Source of the DNA: Aurantimonas coralicida
GTDB taxonomy: Bacteria; Pseudomonadota; Alphaproteobacteria; Rhizobiales; Rhizobiaceae
DNA length: 64,000 nt
NCBI GenBank assembly: GCA_011050685.1
Contig: DRFF01000169.1
Location: 23,476 to 87,475, forward strand
Reading direction: 5' to 3'
Part shown: one piece after another, positions 52,544 to 60,289 of the stretch
Layout: the number at the start of each line of letters is the position of its first letter
Numbering within the stretch: position 1 is the stretch's first letter
Position numbers and translations under genes: made by a program
Notes under the pieces: model-generated
Database searches by the model: none
What the model saw: the letters and a program-made list of their open reading frames with translations, nothing else
What the model was told of the DNA's origin: nothing

Positions 52544-54349
52544 ATGCGGACGCGATTCACTTCTCTTGCCCTGTGGTCGGACCGTCGTGGCAACGTTGCG
52601 ATGATGTTCGGGCTGACGCTGCCGATCCTGGCCGCTACAATGGCGGCAGCCGTCGATCTCAGCACGATTTACGGCGCCGAACGCAATTTGCAGCAGTCGG
52701 CTGACACCGCGGCTTTGGCCGCCGCCAAGGAATACGCCCAATCGGAGGATCCAGGCTTCCTGGCCAAGGTTGCCGAAGGCTATTTCTTCCACAATGCGGG
52801 CGAAGATTCGCGCGGCTACACCCAGTTCAGCTACGATGGGGTTCAACTGGTCGGCGGCGACAGGGTTCTGAAGGTCTCGGCGACGCGGCAGCAGCCTACC
52901 TGGTTCGGCGATCTTCTCGCATTCGTGACGAACGAAAAGGTCGACTGGCGCAATTTCCCGATTGCCAGTACGAGCGAGGTCGTCCTGGAGAACCTGTCGA
53001 TCGAGATGGCGCTGGTGCTCGACAATTCGGGATCGATGGGCTCGAGCGTCGGCGGAGCCAAGAAGATCGACACCCTCAAGAGCGCCGCGAAGGACCTCAC
53101 CGCCGCATTGATGAAGGTGAACGCCACCGCATTTGGCAAGCCGCCGGTGATGATGGGTGTGGTGCCGTTTTCCGGTTCGGTCAACGTCGGCCCGGCCAAT
53201 ATCAACGCACCGTGGATGGACCGGTTTGGCGAATCTCCGATTCATCACGAGAACTTCGACTGGGCAAGCTGGACCGAGGCGAAGAACGGCAAGTCCGGCG
53301 CACCGCTCGCGGAGAAGGTCGGCCTGCAGTGGCGTCGAAAATCGGACGGCCAAGTGCTGACCCGCCAGTGGCTGTTCGAGAACGCGCGGGAACTTGTCAA
53401 GGAGAAGGGCAAATACGTCCCCGGCCCCAAGCGTTTCCCCGAGGGATGGGAAGGATGCGTCGAGTCGCGTCCGGAGGGTTTGGCTGTGACCGACGACGCG
53501 CCGCTCACGGGCGCCAGCCTGTTCGTTCCCATGTTCGCGCCGGACGAATACGACTGGTGGGGCTTTACGGGTTGGAAGAACGACTACCTGGCGGACGACA
53601 GCGACGGGAAGTCCGCCGGCGCGGCGCAATCTGTTGCCTGGCAAAGCGATATGAACAAATATCTGGAATCCACCGCTCCCACGCGTGGAGGAGGGAGTGG
53701 ACGCGGTCCGAATCTGGGCTGCAGCACGACTCCCATCACGCCGTTGAGCGCGGATCAGTCCACTGTCGATGCCGCGCTCGACAAGATGCAGCCGACCGAG
53801 ATGACCAATATCCCGGAGGGCATCGCCTGGGGTTGGCGCGTGCTGTCGCCGGGCGCCCCCTTCACCGAGGGTCGAGCGAAGGACGCCAAGGACAACCTCA
53901 AGGTCCTCGTGGTGATGACGGACGGCGAAAACACCTATGGGGGCGCTTCCAACGCCAACAGATCCCGCTGGGGCGCCTATGGCTACGGGGAAGTCTGGAG
54001 CAGTGGATCGCCTCAGCCCGGACGGATGTTCGACGCTACGACACGAACGATCAAGAAGGCCGATGACAGCCGCTACGTCGAGGCCATGAACGAGATGACG
54101 GAAAAGGTCTGCGCCAACGCCAAGAATGACGGGCGCCGGCCGGACGGAACCGACGGCATCCTGATTTTCACCATCGCCTTCGACGTCAAAGACGGGAGCA
54201 AGGTGAAGACGCTGCTGGAAGGCTGCGCCTCCTACGGCCTGAAAGATCCGACCACCAAGCTCTATTACGACGCGCAGAACAAGGAGCAGTTGGTTGCCGC
54301 CTTCGGGGCGATCACCGATGAGGTTTCGAGCCTGCGCCTCTCGCGCTGA
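52544..54349 (+). CDS. TadG-type protein with von Willebrand factor A domain
   Basis: The 601-residue product begins with a pilus-type helix (RRGNVAMMFGLTLPILAATMAAAVDLSTIYGAERNLQQSADTAALAAAKEYA). A VWA domain follows from about residue 155: IEMALVLDNSGSMGSS is the MIDAS motif (DxSxS) and KVLVVMTDGENTYGG the later acidic strand. A long insert of about 150 residues (FGESPIHHENFDWASW and VESRPEGLAVTDDA) sits inside the domain. It probably acts as an adhesin or scaffold of the Flp pilus. AGGAAG precedes the start. The 80-base gap before it is strikingly AT-rich and likely carries its own promoter. Confidence 0.9.
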   Translation: MRTRFTSLALWSDRRGNVAMMFGLTLPILAATMAAAVDLSTIYGAERNLQQSADTAALAAAKEYAQSEDPGFLAKVAEGYFFHNAGEDSRGYTQFSYDGVQLVGGDRVLKVSATRQQPTWFGDLLAFVTNEKVDWRNFPIASTSEVVLENLSIEMALVLDNSGSMGSSVGGAKKIDTLKSAAKDLTAALMKVNATAFGKPPVMMGVVPFSGSVNVGPANINAPWMDRFGESPIHHENFDWASWTEAKNGKSGAPLAEKVGLQWRRKSDGQVLTRQWLFENARELVKEKGKYVPGPKRFPEGWEGCVESRPEGLAVTDDAPLTGASLFVPMFAPDEYDWWGFTGWKNDYLADDSDGKSAGAAQSVAWQSDMNKYLESTAPTRGGGSGRGPNLGCSTTPITPLSADQSTVDAALDKMQPTEMTNIPEGIAWGWRVLSPGAPFTEGRAKDAKDNLKVLVVMTDGENTYGGASNANRSRWGAYGYGEVWSSGSPQPGRMFDATTRTIKKADDSRYVEAMNEMTEKVCANAKNDGRRPDGTDGILIFTIAFDVKDGSKVKTLLEGCASYGLKDPTTKLYYDAQNKEQLVAAFGAITDEVSSLRLSR

Positions 54350-54463
54350 GCGTCGGCACGTCGCGATGTTGATCGGCCTGAGGAATAACCTTCCTCGCCG
54401 ACTGGAAGAAGACCCGCCAGACGATTGCATAGGTAGAGGCGCCCGGCGTCTGCTGGCGCTGCG

Positions 54464-55330
54464 TCATCTTGGTCGGCGGTTTTCCCGCCACCAGATGGTC
54501 AGGCCGCTGGCGATCAGGATCGCCGCGCCGATGACGAGGTTCGGCCTTAGCGGATCGCCGATCAGCGCCACGCTGTAGATGCCGGCAAACAGAACCTGGG
54601 CGTAAAGGAACGGCGTCAGCGTCGACGCGGAGGCGTAGGCGAAGCCCTGAACAAGGCAGAAATGCCCAAGCGCGCCGAGCGCGCCGATCCCGAGCATGAG
54701 AGCGAATTCGGTCGTCGAGGGCGTTTCCCAGACGACCAGAACGGCGAAGCTCAGAACGACCGCCCCAACCGCCGTGGTGTGAAAAAGCGTCGCCGCGTTC
54801 TCTTCTGGCCCGGACAGAGCGCGGGTCAGCAAATAATAGAGCGAGACGATCACGGCGGCCCCAAGCGGCAGCAGCAGATAGGGATCGGTATCGGCAAAGC
54901 CCGGACGGACGATCAGCAGGACGCCGCCGAACCCGGCCAGCACCGCCGCGATCCGCGGAAGGCCGATCCTTTCTCCCAGGAAAACAACCGATAGCACCGT
55001 CACAAGCACCGGCGCGAAGAACATCACGGCCGTCGCGTCAGCCAGCGGCACCTTGGAGAGTCCGAAATACATCGTGATGGTGGCGCCGAGCAGCGCCCCG
55101 CCGCGCGCCAGTTGCAGCAGCGGACGCCGGGTTTTCAGAAAGGTCGTCCCCCGGGTCTTGGCCAGCCACGCGGTCATCAACACCGCGTGGAAGAAGTAGC
55201 GTGCCCAGACGACCTCCAGCACCGGCAAACGCCCGGTCAGGTACTTCGCCCCCGTATCCATGGTGGCGAGCGCAAGGCCGGACAGAATGGTGAGGATGAT
55301 ACCGGCAAGAACGCCGCTCGGCTTGCGCAT
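54464..55330 (-). CDS. EamA/DMT-family transporter
   Basis: The 288-residue product has ten predicted membrane helices in two EamA repeats: the first from SGVLAGIILTILSGLALATMDTGAKYLTGRLPVLEVVWARYFFHAV, the second from LLLPLGAAVIVSLYYLLTRAL. The pattern EvvWaRyff at the end of helix two and FFAPVLVTVLSVVFLGERI are typical. DMT exporters move metabolites such as amino acids or sugars. The substrate is unknown. It is divergent from the peptide operon, sharing a 190-base promoter region, so it could export a product of that cluster. Confidence 0.9.
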   Translation of the reverse strand: MRKPSGVLAGIILTILSGLALATMDTGAKYLTGRLPVLEVVWARYFFHAVLMTAWLAKTRGTTFLKTRRPLLQLARGGALLGATITMYFGLSKVPLADATAVMFFAPVLVTVLSVVFLGERIGLPRIAAVLAGFGGVLLIVRPGFADTDPYLLLPLGAAVIVSLYYLLTRALSGPEENAATLFHTTAVGAVVLSFAVLVVWETPSTTEFALMLGIGALGALGHFCLVQGFAYASASTLTPFLYAQVLFAGIYSVALIGDPLRPNLVIGAAILIASGLTIWWRENRRPR

Positions 55331-55445
55331 GAATCGCTCGGCAGGAGAAAAAGCCAGTCTCCCATAGTTTCACCCATGGCGCCCTGAAAAGCGAGAGCGG
55401 AAGAAGCGGAGAGGAAAGTTCCCGCGCCGAAGCCACGCAGTTGGC

Positions 55446-55473
55446 TTGAATATACACCTTTAACGTGTATTAT
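55446..55473 (+). promoter_or_regulatory. Promoter with operator-like palindrome before the peptide operon
   Basis: TTGAAT (55446-55451) and TATTAT (55468-55473) are separated by 16 bases. The spacer is filled by a palindrome ATACAC (55452-55457)-CTTTAAC-GTGTAT (55465-55470). A repressor bound here would block polymerase, so this is a candidate controlled promoter. No regulator gene is visible in the window next to it. Confidence 0.55.
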
Positions 55474-55476
55474 TTT

Positions 55477-55500
55477 CATCTCCTCCATCATGAGGAGATG
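55477..55500 (+). promoter_or_regulatory. Inverted repeat in the peptide operon leader
   Basis: CATCTCCTC (55477-55485) and GAGGAGATG (55492-55500) pair perfectly around the loop CATCAT. The right arm contains a GAGGAG ribosome-site-like motif. In the transcript this would be a hairpin 22 bases before the chosen start of the first peptide. It may be an RNA switch or a second operator. Confidence 0.45.
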
Positions 55501-55522
55501 CACTCCGGACGGAGAGTGGAAC

Positions 55523-55726
55523 ATGGGAAACTATGTAGAAGGCGATAGCCTGTCGCAGGGCAAGAACCTGACTCCCGACGAACGGAAGGCGCATCGCGGT
55601 GGCCTCGAGCGTTTCCACAAGGGGCTCGAAAAACTGCACAAGGCGGAAGCGGAACTGGCACGCGTGCGCGCCGATCTTGCCCGCTCCGGCGCCGATCTGA
55701 GCGTGAATGACTCGCTGCACTGGTAG
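55523..55726 (+). CDS. Tandem short peptide 1 of a biosynthetic operon
   Basis: The 67-residue product starts at the ATG at 55523 after CGGAGAG; an in-frame ATG at 55490 is possible. The N-terminus MGNYVEGDSLSQGKN is variable. The remaining 52 residues are 75% identical (39 of 52) to peptide 2: KAHRGGLERFHKGLEKLHK, AEAELARVRADLARSG, then a short variable stretch and the shared end DSLHW. The middle is predicted as one or two charged helices. No cysteine. It may be a precursor or carrier peptide. I do not recognise the family. Confidence 0.8.
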   Translation: MGNYVEGDSLSQGKNLTPDERKAHRGGLERFHKGLEKLHKAEAELARVRADLARSGADLSVNDSLHW

Positions 55727-55824
55727 GCGGCGAAGACGCCTCCACACCGGCTGGACCACAACCATACGATGTGAATCGATCCTTTGCGATCACCAGGAAA
55801 TCTATCCGCAGAAGGAATGGCGAT

Positions 55825-56016
55825 ATGACCGGAAACGCGACAAGCTCATTCGAAAGCATGTCCCCCGAACAGCAGAAAGCCCATCTCGGCGGGCTGGAAA
55901 AATTCCACACGGGGCTGGAGAAGTTGCACATGGCGGAGGCGGAACTTGCGCGCGTGCGCGCTGATCTGGCCCGCTCCGGCATCGACTTGACGGCCCCCGA
56001 TTCACTGCACTGGTAG
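55825..56016 (+). CDS. Tandem short peptide 2 of a biosynthetic operon
   Basis: The 63-residue product starts at the ATG at 55825 behind AGGA. A longer frame to 55771 adds a basic, non-matching stretch and is rejected because peptide 1 has no counterpart. The helix region (KAHLGGLEKFHTGLEKLHMAEAELARVRADLARSG) and terminal DSLHW match peptide 1. The pair probably arose by tandem duplication. The peptidase gene starts 20 bases after its stop, so they are almost certainly co-transcribed. Confidence 0.82.
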   Translation: MTGNATSSFESMSPEQQKAHLGGLEKFHTGLEKLHMAEAELARVRADLARSGIDLTAPDSLHW

Positions 56017-56036
56017 CAGTGGGGGTGGATGGCGAG

Positions 56037-57656
56037 ATGCTTCAGGTCCTCTCGTCCGGTGCGCCCCGGGTCCGAAGCGAGAAGGTTACCGCGGACGACC
56101 CCGCCGTCTGCCATGCCATCGGCTCCGCCACGCGACCGATTGCTGAAGCCTACGCAAAGGCGACGGGGCGGATTCTTCGCCGCCTTTCATCGTCGGCCCC
56201 GCGCCGTTTTGACGACGGCGACGTGATCGTCGCGCTCGCAGACGATCTGACCGACGATATCGTGGACGCGGCGACAGCACCGGGAGCCGGCTCATTGGCC
56301 GGCTTCCTGGTCGGCCGCACCGTGGAGGAACTGAGCGCAAAGGCGGTCGCGAGCGCGACGGCGCTGGGCAGGCCTTTGGGCGATGCGCCGTTTCGCCTCG
56401 ACCTGTCCCCCCAGCTTCCCATCGGCATCGTCGAAACATCGGACTTCGCCCTGTGCGGTCGCGCGTCGGACAAGGCGCATTTACGCCGGCTGCTCGGCCA
56501 GGGCGACAGTCTCGTCTCGGTGACCGGCCATGGCGATGGCATCGACGGCGATCTCGGGCCGCTCGTGCTGTGCCCGGTTGACGCGGCCTTCGCCGCGGAG
56601 GGCAGGCCCCGCATGCCGACCTGCCGGGTCTCCAATCATTGTCACCGTCTCCACGTCGCCGCTGAAACGGCGGCCTTCGCCGACGCGACCTTGCATCCCG
56701 CCGCCGTCAAGGCGCGGGCGATGATCTGGAACACCTGTGTCGGCTGGCCGTCCCGCGACGGCTTCATCGACCGGACCTATGGCGCCGGCTTGCGCCTCGC
56801 CGCCTCACCGGCGCTCGGCGCGCTGGTGACGACGGCTAGGATCGTCATCGCCTCACCGGTGTCGATCGACCTTTTGGCCGGCGCGCTCTCGCGCGGCATG
56901 CCGATCGGGGAAGCGGTCGCTGCCCACAATCGCTCGCCGCAAGCTCTCGCCTCCGGCCACCGGTTCGTGCTGTTCGGCGATCCCCTGCTGTGCATCGCGC
57001 CGAAGCCGGCATCGAACAACAGCACGGCAGCGTCCCCGCCACCGCGTCTTTCGCGGCCGCCTCTCGCACCTGTTGCCGCCGACGCCCCGAACGAAGCGAC
57101 GCTTACCGCCCTCGCCGCGCTCGTATCGACGCGCGGCGATGAGGCCGCCCGCACGGCAGCCTTCGCCTGCCTGACGAACGCCTTGGCCAAGGGCGCGCTC
57201 GAAGGCGTCTGGGTACGCGCGAGCCAAGCGTCGATGCGCGGCGCGGTGCCCTGCCCCCATTGCGGCAGCCACTCGACCCGTCTCATGCTCGACGGGTCAT
57301 CAGCTGTCGGGCAGCGGTTCTTGACGATCTGCCGGCGCTGCGAGGTCGCCGCCGACACGCCGCCGGTGCCAGATTTCACAGCCCATCTCGACACCGCCGC
57401 CGTCTGGCGGTTGCGGTGCGAGCGTCCCCTGGCGAGCAACTGGCTCGGATCGCTGGTCGTCCGGCGCTGCGAGCCGTTCGCGACGGCCATCGAGCCGTGG
57501 CCGGCCGACACCGACGGCCGCCCCCGGCCGATCGTCGATTGCGGTCGATTCCAGGGCGCGGCGCCGATGACGCTCGCCGCCATGTTCTGCGCGCGGCGGC
57601 AGCTATCGATCTTCGCGCGCCCGCTGCCAGCGAAACCCGAAGAGATCGCGCCATGA
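56037..57656 (+). CDS. Caspase/C25-like cysteine peptidase with C-terminal zinc ribbon
   Basis: The roughly 539-residue product has the pattern of clan CD peptidases. Residue numbers count from the ATG at 56037; a GTG at 56019 is an alternative start. A histidine in SVTGHGDG (about H165) is followed 69 residues later by a cysteine in IWNTCVGW (about C234). The domain ends HRFVLFGDPLLC, the GDP strand typical of gingipain-like C25 enzymes. The C-terminal part holds a zinc ribbon with PCPHCGSHS and TICRRCEVAAD (about C406, C409, C432, C435). Peptidase activity is inferred, not known. It would be the natural enzyme to cut the two upstream peptides. Its stop overlaps the next start (ATGA). Confidence 0.75.
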   Translation: MLQVLSSGAPRVRSEKVTADDPAVCHAIGSATRPIAEAYAKATGRILRRLSSSAPRRFDDGDVIVALADDLTDDIVDAATAPGAGSLAGFLVGRTVEELSAKAVASATALGRPLGDAPFRLDLSPQLPIGIVETSDFALCGRASDKAHLRRLLGQGDSLVSVTGHGDGIDGDLGPLVLCPVDAAFAAEGRPRMPTCRVSNHCHRLHVAAETAAFADATLHPAAVKARAMIWNTCVGWPSRDGFIDRTYGAGLRLAASPALGALVTTARIVIASPVSIDLLAGALSRGMPIGEAVAAHNRSPQALASGHRFVLFGDPLLCIAPKPASNNSTAASPPPRLSRPPLAPVAADAPNEATLTALAALVSTRGDEAARTAAFACLTNALAKGALEGVWVRASQASMRGAVPCPHCGSHSTRLMLDGSSAVGQRFLTICRRCEVAADTPPVPDFTAHLDTAAVWRLRCERPLASNWLGSLVVRRCEPFATAIEPWPADTDGRPRPIVDCGRFQGAAPMTLAAMFCARRQLSIFARPLPAKPEEIAP

Positions 57657-58537
57657 CCGCCCCTTGCGACCCACCCGTGGCGGCGTTCACCCCCTCCTAT
57701 GCGCTGTCGCTCGTGAAGCTCGCCGGCTTCGTCGTCTCGGTCGCGGCACTCATTTGGGTGGTCGGCACAAGCGACGGGCCGCTGCTGTTCGCGGCGACGC
57801 TGGGCCTCGCCGTACTCTTCGCGCATGGGCTGGAATTGCAGCACGAGGCGCTGCACGGGATTTTCCTCTCCGGCGAAACCGCCAACCGCCTTGCCGGATC
57901 GCTGCTCGGCGCGCCGATGCTGGCGAGCTTCACCGACACCCGCATCCGCCATCTCCATCACCACCGCCATGTCGGCACGCCAGCCGACGTCTTCGATCGG
58001 AGCTGCCGGGATTTCACCAACCGGCGCGCCATCCTCCTCCATATCTTCGATCCCGCTCGCTTGACGGCGTTCCTGCAGGCGACGTTCATGCTGGCGCGGG
58101 GCGGCTGCACTGGTCCATTCGGCGCCAAATCGCTCGCCCGAGCGCGGACCGAGCATCTGGCGCTCGCCGCGCTCGCCATCGGGCTGATCGTCGCCGGTGG
58201 CCTTCTCGCGCCGCGGCTCCTCGTCTTCGGATGGCTGGTGCCGGCCTTCCTCATCGCGCCGCCGCTGCACTTCCTGATGACCGCGCCGGAGCATCTCGGC
58301 CGCGATCCGGCGTCCCGCGATCTGACGGCAAACACCCGTTCCTATCGCGCGCCGGCGCTGTGGAGCTATCTGGTCAATTACGACAATTACCATGTCGAGC
58401 ACCACCGCTACCCGGCCTTGCCGTTTCATCGCCTGCCCGCCCTTCATGCGCAGCGGGAGGCTTCCGGCCGATCGGGCTATGGCGTCGCGCTCCGTGAGGT
58501 GGCGGCGGCGATCGCCGCCTGCCGGCGGACGGGCTGA
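57653..58537 (+). CDS. Fatty-acid-desaturase-family membrane protein
   Basis: The 294-residue product has two pairs of membrane helices and three histidine boxes of di-iron desaturases: QHEALHG, RHLHHHRHVG and HVEHHRYPALP, all intact. The family adds double bonds or hydroxyls to acyl chains, but members in natural-product clusters oxidise other substrates. The ATG overlaps the peptidase stop. The next gene begins six bases after its end. Confidence 0.9.
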   Translation: MTAPCDPPVAAFTPSYALSLVKLAGFVVSVAALIWVVGTSDGPLLFAATLGLAVLFAHGLELQHEALHGIFLSGETANRLAGSLLGAPMLASFTDTRIRHLHHHRHVGTPADVFDRSCRDFTNRRAILLHIFDPARLTAFLQATFMLARGGCTGPFGAKSLARARTEHLALAALAIGLIVAGGLLAPRLLVFGWLVPAFLIAPPLHFLMTAPEHLGRDPASRDLTANTRSYRAPALWSYLVNYDNYHVEHHRYPALPFHRLPALHAQREASGRSGYGVALREVAAAIAACRRTG

Positions 58538-58543
58538 CCCGGC

Positions 58544-60289
58544 ATGTGCGCGATCGCGGGATGCATCTCCTTCGCCGACGCGCCGGACTGCCGGGAACTG
58601 CTGGCGGCGATGCGCCATCGCGGTCCCGACGAGGCCCGCCAATGGGTGGACTGTCCGGTCGCGATCGGCGCCGCGCGCTTGGCCATCGTTGATGCGGAAC
58701 ATGGCGCGCAGCCGATGCGGGACCCCGAAAGCGGCACCGCCGTCGTCTTCAACGGCGAAATCACCAACGCGGCCGAACTCCGCGAGGAGCTGAGCCGGCG
58801 CGGCCATCGCTTCCGCGGCCGTTGCGACACGGAAGTCGTGCTCGCCGCCTTCGCCGCCTGGGGCGAGGCCGCGGCGGATCGGCTCACCGGCATGTTCGCG
58901 ATCGCCGTGAGATTTCCCGATCGCCTGCTGCTCGTCCGCGACCGCCACGGCATCAAACCACTCGCCTTCCATTGCGACGCGCGCGCCGACCGCTTTCTCT
59001 TCGCCTCCGAGGCGAAGGCAATCGCCGCCGTCCTGCCGCAACCGCCGCGCCTCGATCTGACGACCCTTGCGGATTTCGCGATTCTCGGAACGCCGATCGA
59101 CGGCGCCACCTTCTTCGAGACCATCACCGAGCTGCATCCGGGTCACATGATGGCGGTGACCTGGCAGGGCCACGTCCGCGTCGGTCCGCAGCGGGCCTTT
59201 GGCGGCTCTGCGCGGGCCACCACGGCAGCAAAGGTGAGCGAAGCGCAAGCGGACGAACGCTTCGAGGCCGCTCTGCTCGTGGCGGTTCGCCGGCATTGCA
59301 TCGCCGACACGGAGATCGTCGTCAGCCTATCCGGCGGGCTCGACTCCGCGGTACTGGCGCTGGCCGTGGCGGAGCTGACCGGTCGCCCGCCACGGACCTT
59401 CACCGTCGCGGAGGATTGTCATCATCCGGATGCGGTCGCCGCCGCAAGAATCGCCCGATCGCTCGGCGCCGAGCATGACTTCCTCGCTGTGTCGTTCGAC
59501 GCGTTTCTGGCGACGATTCCCGCGACGCTCCGCGCCGTGGAACAACCCGATCTCGCCGCCGGGCCGCTCTTCGCACTGCTTTGCCATCGGATCGGCCTGA
59601 CCGCCCGTTGCTGCCTGAATGGCGAGGGCGCTGACGAACTCATGGGGGGTTATGCGGCTTACCGGACACCGGAACGATCGCTCGCTGCCATCGAGACGGC
59701 GCTTCGGCGCGTGCGCCGGACCGGGCTGACGCCGCGCGACGGCGTGCTCACCCGGATTGAGGCGCTGCGTGCGGCGGACAGCAGCGGCGGCCTGCGCGAT
59801 GCCCTTCTTGCCCACGATCGCGCCGATCCGCTGGAGCGCGGCCATCTGCAGCCGGTCGACCGGCTCTCCATGGCCGCCTCGGTCGAAATGCGGGTTCCCT
59901 ATCTCGACGACGATCTCGGGCAACTGCTGGAGACCCTGCCACCCTCGGTGATCGTCGGCCCGCCCGGCGCGTCCGGCAAGGCGATCCTGCGCCGCTTCGC
60001 GGCCCGCCGCTACGGTGAGCGCGCCCGCGCCATCGTCACACGGCCGAAGCTGATGATGCCGGAGGCCGCGCGTGGGCATCTCACCCGGTTTCGCGGACTG
60101 TGTGAGCGCGCCATCCCCGATCGCGCTCTCCAATCCTCCGAATTCGGCGGTCTCTTCGACGATAAATCGGATTTTGTACTGTTCGAGATGTTTCGCCGTC
60201 AGGTCTTCGCCAAGGGCGAACCGTCCGGTATCCGCGAGGTCATGGCGGAGATCGCGGGTCGGCCCGAAGCGGCGCTGGCGGCGTTGTGA
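58544..60289 (+). CDS. Asparagine synthetase, glutamine-dependent (AsnB type)
   Basis: The 581-residue product has a class II glutaminase domain with the nucleophile Cys2 (MCAIAGC), RHRGPDE and FNGEITN. A synthetase domain with the PP-loop VVSLSGGLDSAVLALAV starts near residue 260, followed by NGEGADELMGGY. Glutaminase and AMP-forming parts look active. In metabolite clusters such enzymes make amides or beta-lactam-type bonds from carboxylates. In isolation it could make asparagine, but the operon argues for a dedicated role. GTGA overlap with the next gene. Confidence 0.92.
   Translation: MCAIAGCISFADAPDCRELLAAMRHRGPDEARQWVDCPVAIGAARLAIVDAEHGAQPMRDPESGTAVVFNGEITNAAELREELSRRGHRFRGRCDTEVVLAAFAAWGEAAADRLTGMFAIAVRFPDRLLLVRDRHGIKPLAFHCDARADRFLFASEAKAIAAVLPQPPRLDLTTLADFAILGTPIDGATFFETITELHPGHMMAVTWQGHVRVGPQRAFGGSARATTAAKVSEAQADERFEAALLVAVRRHCIADTEIVVSLSGGLDSAVLALAVAELTGRPPRTFTVAEDCHHPDAVAAARIARSLGAEHDFLAVSFDAFLATIPATLRAVEQPDLAAGPLFALLCHRIGLTARCCLNGEGADELMGGYAAYRTPERSLAAIETALRRVRRTGLTPRDGVLTRIEALRAADSSGGLRDALLAHDRADPLERGHLQPVDRLSMAASVEMRVPYLDDDLGQLLETLPPSVIVGPPGASGKAILRRFAARRYGERARAIVTRPKLMMPEAARGHLTRFRGLCERAIPDRALQSSEFGGLFDDKSDFVLFEMFRRQVFAKGEPSGIREVMAEIAGRPEAALAAL

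Noticed and set aside
56777..59296. 839-codon minus-strand frame inside the peptide operon
   Set aside because: Very long but low-complexity (Arg/Gly/Ala/Glu). The plus strand encodes three recognisable enzymes here.
55523..60289. Lasso-peptide cluster (precursor + AsnB homologue + protease)
   Set aside because: No B-type transglutaminase-like protease or RRE protein is seen, the peptides lack the leader threonine, and the AsnB keeps its glutaminase Cys2.
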